Origin: Wohlfahrtiimonas larvae | Lineage (GTDB): Bacteria; Pseudomonadota; Gammaproteobacteria; Cardiobacteriales; Wohlfahrtiimonadaceae | Direction of reading: 5' to 3' | Length of the DNA stretch: 64,000 bases | NCBI RefSeq assembly: GCF_039543665.1 | Contig: NZ_BAABKE010000003.1 | Location: 124,001 to 188,000, forward strand | Part shown: positions 18,593 through 27,517 of the stretch, piece after piece | Layout: each line of letters starts with the position of its first letter | How positions within the stretch are numbered: the stretch's first letter is position 1 | Notes under the pieces: model-generated | What the model was told of the DNA's origin: nothing | What the model saw: the letters and a program-made list of their open reading frames with translations, nothing else | Database searches by the model: none | Made by a program: the position numbers and the translations under genes

Positions 18593-19312
18593 TCACTCTT
18601 CTACCGCACCAAATCGACGATCACGCTCTTCATATGTCTTCAATGCTTCATTAAATTCGTTTTCCGTAAAATCTGGCCATAAACATTCAGTAAAATAAAA
18701 TTCTGAATAAGCCAGCTGCCATAATAAGAAATTACTTAAACGCTCCTCTCCACTTGTTCTGATTAACAAATCTACAGGCGGAAATTCATGCAAAGCCAAA
18801 CGTTGGCTTACCATGATTTCATCGATATCTGCTAAATCAAACAAATCATTTTTAATATCTTTTGCAATTGCTTTACAAGCGGAAACAATTTCAGCACGCG
18901 CGCCATAATTTAAAGCAATAATTAAATCTAATTTTTTATTATCTTGTGTTAACTCCATTGCAGCATGTAATTTTTGCTGCAATGCGTGAGGAAATTTCTG
19001 TATATCACCAATAAAATGGATAGCAACACCTGCTTCATGCAAAGCAGAAAGCTCTCTATCCAATGTCTCAATGAAAAGCTTAACCAAAAAACTCACCTCT
19101 TCATCTGGCCTTAACCAGTTTTCTGTAGAAAAAGCATATAAGGTTAAAGCTTCTATATTATTTTCAATGGCAGCCTTTACCACCCGTTTAACGGACTTAA
19201 CACCAGCTTTGTGCCCAACAGTTCTAGGCATAAATCGTTTTTTGGCCCATCGTCCATTCCCATCCATAATGATGGCGATATGACGACATTTTTTTGATTC
19301 AGATGCTGCCAT
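18593..19312 (-). CDS. uppS: Undecaprenyl diphosphate synthase
   Basis: This 239-residue cis-prenyltransferase makes the C55 lipid carrier for peptidoglycan and polysaccharides. The N-terminal IIMDGNGRWAKKR carries the catalytic Asp and the diphosphate site, YAFSTENW is the substrate loop, and LLIRTSGEERLSNFLLWQ is the C-terminal signature. The length is normal. It starts seven bases after frr. Confidence 0.97.
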   Translation of the reverse strand: MAASESKKCRHIAIIMDGNGRWAKKRFMPRTVGHKAGVKSVKRVVKAAIENNIEALTLYAFSTENWLRPDEEVSFLVKLFIETLDRELSALHEAGVAIHFIGDIQKFPHALQQKLHAAMELTQDNKKLDLIIALNYGARAEIVSACKAIAKDIKNDLFDLADIDEIMVSQRLALHEFPPVDLLIRTSGEERLSNFLLWQLAYSEFYFTECLWPDFTENEFNEALKTYEERDRRFGAVEE

Positions 19313-19319
19313 TTTAGAA

Positions 19320-19865
19320 TTAAATCTCCATTAACTCTTTTTCTTTAGACGCTAAAACAGCATCAACTTCCGAAGTCATTGCATCCGTAATTTTTTGAAT
19401 CACATCTTCACCACGACGAACTTCATCTTCTGATAACTCTGCATCTTTCAATTTCTGATTTGCATCACGACGAATATTACGAATAGCAACTTTAGCATTT
19501 TCACCTTCGCCTTTCACCACTTTAACCATATCACGACGACGCTCTTCAGTTAATGGCGGCAATGGAATACGAATCAAAGTGCCTGTTGTTGCAGGATTCA
19601 AACCTAAATCACTCATTAAAATTGCTTTTTCAATTGGTCCCACCATATTTTTATCCCATGGTGTCACGCCCAATGTACGAGCATCAATAACACTGATATT
19701 TGCTGCTTGACTCAAAGGTGTTGGTGAGCCATAAAACTCTACTTCAATATGATCTAACAAGCTTGTATGCGCACGGCCAGTTCTTAGCTTTTGTAATGCA
19801 TTTTTCAAACTTTCAATAGACATTTTCATGCGATGTTCTGCATCTTGTTTAATTTCGTTAATCAT
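19320..19865 (-). CDS. frr: Ribosome recycling factor
   Basis: This 181-residue protein splits post-termination ribosomes together with EF-G. The three-helix-bundle sequence is typical: LRTGRAH near residue 28, IRIPLPPLTEERR near 105 and the EDVIQKITD end. It lies 39 bases after pyrH, the same pairing as in most bacteria. Confidence 0.97.
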   Translation of the reverse strand: MINEIKQDAEHRMKMSIESLKNALQKLRTGRAHTSLLDHIEVEFYGSPTPLSQAANISVIDARTLGVTPWDKNMVGPIEKAILMSDLGLNPATTGTLIRIPLPPLTEERRRDMVKVVKGEGENAKVAIRNIRRDANQKLKDAELSEDEVRRGEDVIQKITDAMTSEVDAVLASKEKELMEI

Positions 19866-19904
19866 AATCTAGATTTCCTCAAATTCATTCAAATAGATTA
19901 GTTT

Positions 19905-20624
19905 TTATTCAGTCACCAAAGTACCAATATCATCACCACATACAGTACGCATTAAATCGCCCGGGTTAAAAATATTAAATACACGAATTGGTAGTTTATT
20001 CTCACGACACATAACTAAAGCTGTTGCATCCATGACACCCAAATCTTTGGCTAATGCTTCTTTGTAGCTCACAACATCATATTTTACAGCATTTGGATCT
20101 TTATTAGGATCTGCAGTATAGATGCCATCCACTTTTGTAGCTTTCAACATAATATCTGCATTCACTTCAATTGCACGAAGCGCAGCTGCCGAATCTGTCG
20201 TAAAGAATGGATTACCAGTACCTGCCGCAAAGATTGTGACACGTTTTTTCTCTAAGTGACGAACAGCACGACGACGAATATAATCTTCACAAACTTCATT
20301 AATACGAAGCGCACTCATCACGCGAACGTAAACATTACGATCTTCTAAAGCATCCTGTAATGCCAAAGAGTTCATAACAGTCGCCAACATCCCCATATGG
20401 TCACCTGTGACACGATCCATACCTTTATTTGCTAAACCTGCACCACGGAAAATATTACCACCACCAATGACAACGCCAACTTCTACTCCAATTGCATTCA
20501 ATGACTGAATTTCATCAGCAATGCGCCCAATTGTTTCAGGTTCAATACCATAATTACCTGATCCCATTAAAGCTTCACCACTTAACTTAAGCAAAATACG
20601 TTTATACTTTGGCGGCTTATTCAT
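19905..20624 (-). CDS. pyrH: UMP kinase
   Basis: This 239-residue hexameric kinase phosphorylates UMP to UDP. KRILLKLSGEALMG at the N-terminus, VGVVIGGGNIFRG, and GTGNPFFTTDSAAALRA are family motifs. In most gammaproteobacteria rpsB and tsf stand immediately upstream; here the upstream gene is rnr with a 97-base gap. The ribosome site AAAGGATT is strong. Confidence 0.97.
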   Translation of the reverse strand: MNKPPKYKRILLKLSGEALMGSGNYGIEPETIGRIADEIQSLNAIGVEVGVVIGGGNIFRGAGLANKGMDRVTGDHMGMLATVMNSLALQDALEDRNVYVRVMSALRINEVCEDYIRRRAVRHLEKKRVTIFAAGTGNPFFTTDSAAALRAIEVNADIMLKATKVDGIYTADPNKDPNAVKYDVVSYKEALAKDLGVMDATALVMCRENKLPIRVFNIFNPGDLMRTVCGDDIGTLVTE

Positions 20625-20721
20625 AATCCTTTCATCCTTACACTAGTCAATGACACAAAATAACTCGGCATTTTAAAACATTTCACAAGGAATTAATAGC
20701 AATGCCGGAATATTTAGAAGA

Positions 20722-23166
20722 TTACTTCTTAGCTTTTTTACTCACTTTTTTCTTTTTTACCTTTTTGGCAGGCTTCGCAACCTTTTTAGCCACCATTTTT
20801 CTTTTTTCACTAGAACCACGTCTTTTTTCTTTAACTTTACGATTATCCGGTCGCCCCTTTTTGGAAGACTGTTTTTTAACAGCTTTCTCCATCGCTTTTG
20901 CTGCAGCAATTTCAGCTAAAATAGCTTCACGTTCACGCTTGCTCAATTTAGCATTTTTGGGCAACGTAATCATTTCAAAGTCAATGAACTTAGTTTCTGG
21001 ATTTGCATCTAAAACACGCACAACAACAGAGTCATTTAACTTAATTAAAACTCCTGTTTTTTCACCAATTAAACGATAACGAACATCATCAAAATGATAA
21101 TAATCACCTGGCAAATTCGACATGTGCACTAAGCCTTCGATATAAATATCATCCAGCTCAACAAATACACCAAACTTTGTAATACCTGCAACCCGGCCAG
21201 ATAAAACCTTACCAATGTGTTGTTGCATATATTCGCATTTTAACCATGCAACAACATCAGAAACCGCATCATCTGCACGACGCTCCATTTCAGATAAACT
21301 TTCACCTAAGCTCACCATCATTTTATCTGTATATGGATATTTAACAGCGCCCTCTTTACCTTTATTAATTAAAGATTTAATGCCTCTATGTACAGTTAAG
21401 TCAGGGTAACGACGAATCGGCGATGTAAAGTGAGCATAATGTGTCAATGACAAACCAAAGTGGCCTTCATTTTCAGGCTGATAAACTGCTTGCGCCATTG
21501 AACGTAACATCATCGTCTGAATAATATCAAATACAGGCAACTCTGAAGCCATGGCTAAAGTTTTAGCATAATCCTTAGGTTCAGGCGCATCACCACCTTC
21601 TACACCTAAATTATATTCCACCAAGAAACGGCGTAATTTATTTAAACGCTCTTCAGGTGGTTTAGCATGTACTCTATACAAAGTTGGCACTTCATTGGAT
21701 TCTAAAAAAGTTGCAGCAGCAATATTGGCAGCAATCATACATTCTTCAATGATCATATGAGCTTCATTACGAACTCTGAATTCAATCTTATCGATCAAAC
21801 CTTCATCGTTATATAAAATTTCTGTTTCTTTTGTTTCAAAATCAATTGAACCCCTCTGATCACGAGCCTTACGCAACACTTTATACAATGAATATAAATT
21901 CAAAATATGTGGCATAATTTCAGAATAATCCTCTTGAATTGGATTTTCTTCTATAATCAACTCAGCCACTAATTCATAAGTTAAACGTGCATGTGAACGC
22001 ATCACGCCTTCAAAAAATTCGTATTTTTCCATTTCACCATTGGGCGCAATGATCATTTCGCAAACCATGCATAAACGATCCACATTTGGGTTCAATGAAC
22101 ACAAACCATTGGATAGTTTTTCAGGTAACATCGGAATCACACGATCAGGGAAATACACAGATGTACCACGTTTAATGGCATCAGCATCAATTGCATTACC
22201 ATTTCTCACATAATGAGCAACATCCGCAATGGCAACGTACAACTTAAAATTACCATCATTCATTTTTTCAACGTACACAGCGTCATCAAAGTCGCGTGCA
22301 GTAATACCATCAATGGTCACCAAAGGTAAATCACGATAATCTTTTCGTCCGACTTTATCCTCTTCACGCACCTCATCTGAAATAGTTTTTAATAATTCAT
22401 CAGTTGCTTTCGAGAACTCATGTGGTAATTGATGCTCCATAATTGCTTGTATAATTGCGATATCCTTGGTCATCTTACGACCAAAGACCTCTGTTACTTT
22501 TGCAATAAAACTCCCTTTATTCAAAGCCTCTTGATCCACTTCAATTTTCACTAAATCATGATTCTTTGCCTGATTTAAAGCATCTTCTAAAATTAAAAAA
22601 TGTTGTGAAATTTTTCGATTCTCAGGTACAGCCACTGCACTGCCATCGTACATAGAAATACGTGCGATTAATTCATGCAAATTACGCTTCACTACTTTAA
22701 CGACACGGCCTTGTCGCATAGATTTCGAACGGAATACACCTGTAATCACCACTTCAACTTCATCGTGGTGCATGACATTTTTACAATCCTTAGGTGAAAT
22801 ATAAATCGTTTCTTGATCTTTAACTGTTACATATCCATGACCTTCCACTGAGCCTTCAAATAAACCAATAACAGTATCATCGCTACCAATCGGCAAAAAC
22901 TCTTCTCGAACATTACAATGTAATTGACGTGCTCGGTTCATAATATACAAACGATTACTCAAAGCTTCTAACTGCCAATCTTCTTTTAAATTTAAAATCG
23001 CAGCCAACTCATCAAATGTAACTTTTTTAGCAGCATTTAAAACTTCTTGAATAAATGCGCGACTTGGAATTGCTTGAGTATACTTTTCAAGCTCTTCTTT
23101 AAAATTTGTATCATTTTTTGCATAATCTGAAAAATATGCTTGTTGTTCTTTTGTTAATTTAGACAT
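20722..23166 (-). CDS. rnr: Ribonuclease R
   Basis: This 814-residue 3'-5' exoribonuclease degrades structured RNA. The order is an N-terminal helical HTH-like segment (about 1-80), two cold-shock domains, the RNB catalytic domain with TARDFDDAVYV supplying the metal-binding aspartates, an S1 domain (GVFVELDDIYIEGLVHMSNL near 670-690), and a very lysine-rich tail from about 740, typical of RNase R. The start overlaps the end of lpxK by 13 bases in another frame. Confidence 0.96.
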   Translation of the reverse strand: MSKLTKEQQAYFSDYAKNDTNFKEELEKYTQAIPSRAFIQEVLNAAKKVTFDELAAILNLKEDWQLEALSNRLYIMNRARQLHCNVREEFLPIGSDDTVIGLFEGSVEGHGYVTVKDQETIYISPKDCKNVMHHDEVEVVITGVFRSKSMRQGRVVKVVKRNLHELIARISMYDGSAVAVPENRKISQHFLILEDALNQAKNHDLVKIEVDQEALNKGSFIAKVTEVFGRKMTKDIAIIQAIMEHQLPHEFSKATDELLKTISDEVREEDKVGRKDYRDLPLVTIDGITARDFDDAVYVEKMNDGNFKLYVAIADVAHYVRNGNAIDADAIKRGTSVYFPDRVIPMLPEKLSNGLCSLNPNVDRLCMVCEMIIAPNGEMEKYEFFEGVMRSHARLTYELVAELIIEENPIQEDYSEIMPHILNLYSLYKVLRKARDQRGSIDFETKETEILYNDEGLIDKIEFRVRNEAHMIIEECMIAANIAAATFLESNEVPTLYRVHAKPPEERLNKLRRFLVEYNLGVEGGDAPEPKDYAKTLAMASELPVFDIIQTMMLRSMAQAVYQPENEGHFGLSLTHYAHFTSPIRRYPDLTVHRGIKSLINKGKEGAVKYPYTDKMMVSLGESLSEMERRADDAVSDVVAWLKCEYMQQHIGKVLSGRVAGITKFGVFVELDDIYIEGLVHMSNLPGDYYHFDDVRYRLIGEKTGVLIKLNDSVVVRVLDANPETKFIDFEMITLPKNAKLSKREREAILAEIAAAKAMEKAVKKQSSKKGRPDNRKVKEKRRGSSEKRKMVAKKVAKPAKKVKKKKVSKKAKK

Positions 23167-24185
23167 TCACTGTCTCCTATAAAATTCTTTGGATCGATTT
23201 TCTCAATATCTTTTTTTAAATTAATATGTTGAATGATCAATTCGATAAAACCCGATGGCAATATTGTTTCTAATGGAACAACCCATGCATCGTGGTTATG
23301 TAAAATATGTGTGCATTTGACAGCATCTTTTTCTGTCATCAAAATTGGCTCTATCATATTAATAAAGTCTGTTGCACTATATGTATGATGATCACCAAAA
23401 GGATAAGTACTAACTTTTAAACCTTTTAATGACAATGCGTTGAAGAAATTGTTTGGGTGTGCAATGCCTGCAATCGCACTAATCAGTGAGAAATTTTCCC
23501 ATTGTTGAGTTTGTTTAAAATTATTTAATTGATAAGGCACACCTAGTCGTTGCGTTATCTTATAGCATTTTTTTAAATATGGAAGTAAAAAATTAAAACT
23601 ATCGTCGATTGTGATGATGGCATCTACATATTTTAACCGCTCAACACTTTCACGCAGCGGTCCTGCCGGTATCATATAACCATTGCCTATGCCTTGTTGG
23701 CCAAAAACAGCAATTTCAAAATCTCGATACAAGGCATAATGCTGTAAACCATCATCACTGACAATCACATCCAAATCAGGATATTTTGACAATAATGCTA
23801 AACCTGCATCATAACGCTGATTCGCAACAGCAACAGGCACATCTGTTTTTTGATGAATCAAATAAGGCTCATCACCCAATAATTCTGGTGAAACTTTCTC
23901 ATCACTCACAATGAGTGATTCATCTTTGCGACCATAACCGCGAGAAATCAAACCAACATTCAAGCCTCGTTGCTGTAATTCACTAATCAATGCAATCGTC
24001 ACAGGTGTTTTCCCTGTTCCTCCAGCATTGATATTACCTACAACAATAACAGGCACAGAAAGTTTTTTCTGTGCTTTTAATTTTTTAAGTTTATTTTTCT
24101 CAGATAAAAATCTGTATAAATAAGATAACGGCTTTAACAGAATTGTAATGCCATTATTTTCTTGCCAAAATTTTGGGGTTTGCAT
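23154..24185 (-). CDS. lpxK: Tetraacyldisaccharide 4'-kinase
   Basis: This 343-residue membrane-associated kinase phosphorylates the 4' position of the lipid A precursor. The P-loop GNINAGGTGKT is at residues 50-60, after the N-terminal amphipathic membrane-binding helices, and SRGYGRK and SDDGLQHY are further family motifs. Usually lpxK is next to msbA; here it lies between recX (sharing base 24185) and rnr (13-base overlap), and msbA is not in the window. Confidence 0.95.
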   Translation of the reverse strand: MQTPKFWQENNGITILLKPLSYLYRFLSEKNKLKKLKAQKKLSVPVIVVGNINAGGTGKTPVTIALISELQQRGLNVGLISRGYGRKDESLIVSDEKVSPELLGDEPYLIHQKTDVPVAVANQRYDAGLALLSKYPDLDVIVSDDGLQHYALYRDFEIAVFGQQGIGNGYMIPAGPLRESVERLKYVDAIITIDDSFNFLLPYLKKCYKITQRLGVPYQLNNFKQTQQWENFSLISAIAGIAHPNNFFNALSLKGLKVSTYPFGDHHTYSATDFINMIEPILMTEKDAVKCTHILHNHDAWVVPLETILPSGFIELIIQHINLKKDIEKIDPKNFIGDSECLN

Positions 24186-24595
24186 TAAAAACCTCGACGA
24201 TATAGCGCAGCTTTCAATTTCACCTCAGGTTTTTGCCCAATTTTACGTAAAGCAATCTTTTTTGCTTCATCAAAATTAGCTTCTTCTAAAACAATAGAAA
24301 TCAAATCACTAGGCACTTGATGCTGCTTTAACAAAAACTGGATTTTCTTAGGGCCATATCCTAACTGCACCTGATTTCTTGTAAAAACCTCTGCAAACCT
24401 TTCTATACTTAAATAATTAGCCTCAATACATCGCTCAATAATCTCATCCACTTGATGCGACTCACAACCTTTCAATGTCAATTTTTGCTTTAATTCAACA
24501 ATACTGTGTTCTCTACGCATCAATAAATTTAAAGCCCTTTCAAACCAATATTGATGTGCTTTTTGCTGATCCTCAAAGATTCTATTATCTGCCAT
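24185..24595 (-). CDS. recX: RecX-family regulator of RecA
   Basis: This 136-residue helical protein has the RecX three-helix repeats: ALNLLMRREHSIVELKQKL in the first repeat, an ERCIEANYLSIERFAEVF stretch, and LGYGPKKIQFLLKQ. RecX modulates RecA filaments. It is not beside recA here. It overlaps the upstream gene by 11 bases and abuts lpxK in a stop/start overlap, so it belongs to the same transcript. Confidence 0.85.
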   Translation of the reverse strand: MADNRIFEDQQKAHQYWFERALNLLMRREHSIVELKQKLTLKGCESHQVDEIIERCIEANYLSIERFAEVFTRNQVQLGYGPKKIQFLLKQHQVPSDLISIVLEEANFDEAKKIALRKIGQKPEVKLKAALYRRGF

Positions 24596-25145
24596 GTTTT
24601 TTCGCGTTATCCATCATACTTGCTAGAATATCATCTATTGAACGATTTGTTTTATCTGCTAATAAACTTTTATTAGATCGAACAGATAAAGTTGTCACGG
24701 TTTTATCTGAAAATTCAGGTATGGCATCATGAGCTTTCTTTGGCATGACTTGAACTTTAAATTCAGGTATCGACCATTCTTTTTGTGAAATAGTATTTAA
24801 ATAATTTTCCAAAGTTTGACGAATCTCTTTTTGATAAAATTTAAAGTTATTACCAGATAAAGAATCTAATGCACCAATCAACCAAAATTTTCGTCCTAAA
24901 GATGCAATAAATAATCGCCCTTTTAATTTTTCTGGCAAAAATTCCTGAAACCAAGGCTCAACATACGCTAGCTGTCTTGCTCTTCTCAACTGGAGTTTTA
25001 AATCTGCGTCATCATCATTTTTAGAGTAGATCAATTTCGCAATTGCTCTATCTGTGCTATATCGGTGCTTTTTCAAAGGGATAGCAGGCACTGATTGATA
25101 ATCCCAATCATTATCGCTACTGGCCTTTTTATTCTTTGAGAACAT
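24585..25145 (-). CDS. Unknown protein, possibly DciA/DUF721-like
   Basis: This 186-residue soluble protein has no signal. The middle (about residues 50-135) has the layout of DUF721/DciA proteins: a helix ending in a LPEKLKGRLFIASLG strand segment, a Trp in FWLIGAL, a helix FYQKEIRQTLENYL, then a strand FKVQVMPKK. DciA loads the replicative helicase DnaB in bacteria without DnaC. The rest, a basic N-terminus and a polar C-terminal 50 residues, is not recognised. The match is by pattern only and may be wrong. It is the first gene of the minus-strand block and is divergent from the gltB-like gene. Confidence 0.4.
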   Translation of the reverse strand: MFSKNKKASSDNDWDYQSVPAIPLKKHRYSTDRAIAKLIYSKNDDDADLKLQLRRARQLAYVEPWFQEFLPEKLKGRLFIASLGRKFWLIGALDSLSGNNFKFYQKEIRQTLENYLNTISQKEWSIPEFKVQVMPKKAHDAIPEFSDKTVTTLSVRSNKSLLADKTNRSIDDILASMMDNAKKHGR

Positions 25146-25238
25146 TTAAGTGGTAAATCCTTATAATTTAAAACAATATAGAGTATGATATCGACCATTT
25201 ATTCTAAGCTATTCTCATCATTTATCAAAGGAGATATC

Positions 25239-26861
25239 ATGACTGCTATTGCATATTTGGGACGTTATTCCCTTTTCTTAATTGCAATTGCTGCAACCAT
25301 CGCATCTATCGTCTTCACTTTTCCACTAGGTAAAGTAGTTTTTGCTGTTGCTTTAGTACTGACACTGATTGGCCTTGTTGATATTATGCAAACAACCTAT
25401 GCAGTGCGTCGTAACTATCCTATTTTAGGAAACTTAAGATATCTCCTTAAACATTTCCGCCCAGAAATTCGTCAATATTTCATTGAATCAGATTCAGAAG
25501 CAGTACCCTTTACTCATGGTCAACGTGAATTGGTTTACAACCGAGCAAAAAACCATAATTCAAATCGTGCTTTTGGAACCATTCAAAATGTCTATGAAAA
25601 AGGTTTTCAATTTATTAACCACTCTATGGCACCTGTTTCAATGCCCAACCCCGACGATTTCCGCGTTACAATTGGTGGTAGTGAATGTAAACAACCATAC
25701 AGTGCTTCCATTTTTAATATCTCAGCAATGAGCTTTGGCGCATTAAGTGCCAACGCTGTTTTGGCATTAAATGGTGGTGCAAAATTAGGTAATTTTGCAC
25801 ATGATACAGGCGAAGGTAGTATCAGCCCTTACCACTTAAAACATGGTGGTGATTTAATTTGGGAGTTAGGCAGTGGCTACTTTGGATGCCGTACAGAAGA
25901 TGGACAATTTGATCCTGAAAAATTTAGAGAAAAGGCATTATTACCACAAGTCAAAATGATTGAAGTTAAAATTAGCCAAGGCGCAAAACCAGGACATGGT
26001 GGCGTTTTACCAAAAGATAAGATCACACCAGAAATTGCTAAAACTCGTGGTGTGCCGATGGATAAAGATTGTATTTCTCCACCTTATCACTCTGAATTTT
26101 CCAACCCAATTGAATTATTAGAATTTATTCAAAGATTGCGTGAATTAAGTGATGGCAAACCAGTAGGTTTTAAATTATGTATCGGTCACGCCTGGGAGTT
26201 TGCTGCAATTGTTAAAGCTATGCTCAAAACAGGTATTACACCAGACTTTATTGTAGTAGATGGCAAAGAAGGTGGTACAGGATCAGCACCCATTGAGTTT
26301 GCAGATCATATTGGTTCACCATTACGTGAAGGTTTATTGTTCGTCCACAATACATTGGTGGGTGCAAATCTTCGTGACCAAATTAAAATTGGGGCAAGCG
26401 GTAAAATTATCAGTGCTTTCGATATTGCACGAACCTTAGCAATCGGTGCAGATTGGGTAAATTCTGCACGCGGATTCATGTTTGCACTTGGCTGTATTCA
26501 ATCTTTGAGTTGCCACACTAATACATGTCCAACCGGTATCGCAACACAAGATTTGATGCGTCAAAAAGGTCTAGATGTTACTAATAAAGTGAATCGTGTG
26601 TACAACTACCACCGCAATACACTTCATGCTTTAGCAGAAATGTTAAGCTCTGCGGGTATTAGCCATGTCAATGAGCTAGAGCCTCACCATTTAGTTTTAC
26701 GAACAGCTGATAACGAAGTTAGACTCTTCTCAAATACTTACTATTATATCGAACCGGGTGCTTTATTACGTGATAACATCCCTAGCCAGTTTTATGCATC
26801 TGTTTGGGATACAGCACAAGCTAATAGCTTCGCACCTGTTTCTCGTAAAAATGCCTATTAA
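25239..26861 (+). CDS. FMN-binding glutamate synthase family protein, membrane-anchored
   Basis: This 540-residue protein has two N-terminal membrane helices (about 8-24 and 28-46) and then the FMN- and Fe-S-binding domain found in the glutamate synthase large subunit. SAMSFGALS, the GEGSISPYH stretch, IEVKISQGAKPGHGG, VVDGKEGGTG and CHTNTCPTGIATQ are the conserved motifs; the last gives cysteines of the cluster. The glutaminase domain is absent, so the true reaction is uncertain. Start chosen at 25239 because AAAGGAG stands six bases before it; an in-frame ATG at 25185 has no ribosome site. A hairpin terminator follows. Confidence 0.88.
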   Translation: MTAIAYLGRYSLFLIAIAATIASIVFTFPLGKVVFAVALVLTLIGLVDIMQTTYAVRRNYPILGNLRYLLKHFRPEIRQYFIESDSEAVPFTHGQRELVYNRAKNHNSNRAFGTIQNVYEKGFQFINHSMAPVSMPNPDDFRVTIGGSECKQPYSASIFNISAMSFGALSANAVLALNGGAKLGNFAHDTGEGSISPYHLKHGGDLIWELGSGYFGCRTEDGQFDPEKFREKALLPQVKMIEVKISQGAKPGHGGVLPKDKITPEIAKTRGVPMDKDCISPPYHSEFSNPIELLEFIQRLRELSDGKPVGFKLCIGHAWEFAAIVKAMLKTGITPDFIVVDGKEGGTGSAPIEFADHIGSPLREGLLFVHNTLVGANLRDQIKIGASGKIISAFDIARTLAIGADWVNSARGFMFALGCIQSLSCHTNTCPTGIATQDLMRQKGLDVTNKVNRVYNYHRNTLHALAEMLSSAGISHVNELEPHHLVLRTADNEVRLFSNTYYYIEPGALLRDNIPSQFYASVWDTAQANSFAPVSRKNAY

Positions 26862-26875
26862 TAAATGATTCTTTC

Positions 26876-26910
26876 AATAAAACCTCATATTTCAAATATG
26901 AGGTTTTATT
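26876..26910 (+). terminator. Terminator after the gltB-like gene
   Basis: A long perfect hairpin around AACCTCATATTT/AAATATGAGGTT is followed by TTTTATTTTC. It starts about 15 bases after the stop codon. Confidence 0.85.
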
Positions 26911-27000
26911 TTCATTTTTTGATATTTAACTGACTATATCCTAAAAAAATAATGTATAACTATACTATTGTTTCAACTCTTTGATTATAGGCAATGATTT

Positions 27001-27462
27001 ATGGTATTAGATAGCTTTGATAAAAAAATCCTTCAACTATTACAACGTGATAATAAAATTTCACAACGTGAATTAGCTGAGCAAGTCAATCTATCACCCT
27101 CTGCTGTAAATCGCCGCATTGCAGCACTAGAAGCCGATGGTTATATTAAAGGCAATATTGCCATTATTGATAACAAAAAGCTTGGCAAACCCATCACATT
27201 AATTGTAGAAGTACGCATCAAGAATAAACACACTGTAGCAATGGATCATCATAAATCCATTTTCTTATCAACGCCAGCCATTCAACAAGTTTACTTAGTC
27301 ACTGGCGATTTTGACTTCTTACTAATTATGACTGTTGCCGATATGTCTGAATATGAACAACTATCAGAAAGATTACTATTTAATGATGAAAATATTCATG
27401 GTTTTAAAACTATGGTAACTTTACAAAATATCAAACAATCTTTTGATATCAATATTGAATAA
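27001..27462 (+). CDS. Lrp/AsnC-family transcription regulator
   Basis: This 153-residue regulator has an N-terminal winged helix with the classical LDSFDKKILQLLQRDNKISQ start and recognition helix SPSAVNRRIAALEADGYI, then a RAM ligand-binding domain (about 70-150) with VTGDFDFLLIMTV. The family senses amino acids. It follows the gltB-like gene on the same strand after a terminator, so it has its own promoter; a TATACT -10 hexamer lies about 40 bases upstream. The target cannot be told from sequence. Confidence 0.92.
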   Translation: MVLDSFDKKILQLLQRDNKISQRELAEQVNLSPSAVNRRIAALEADGYIKGNIAIIDNKKLGKPITLIVEVRIKNKHTVAMDHHKSIFLSTPAIQQVYLVTGDFDFLLIMTVADMSEYEQLSERLLFNDENIHGFKTMVTLQNIKQSFDINIE

Positions 27463-27465
27463 AAA

Positions 27466-27499
27466 ATAACCTCAATCACATTTCAGTGATTGAGGTTAT
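27466..27499. terminator. Bidirectional terminator between lrp-type gene and Sel1 gene
   Basis: A perfect 14-base stem ATAACCTCAATCAC/GTGATTGAGGTTAT with a six-base loop lies between the convergent stops. On the minus strand it is followed by a T-rich run (ATTTTTT), so it serves the Sel1 gene best. Confidence 0.88.
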
Positions 27500-27517
27500 A
27501 CCTTCATTATTCAATCA

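Noticed and set aside
20625..20721. CGGCATT/AATGCCG inverted repeat between rnr and pyrH
   Set aside because: Seven-base arms with a loop of over 30 bases and no T-run; not convincing as a terminator.
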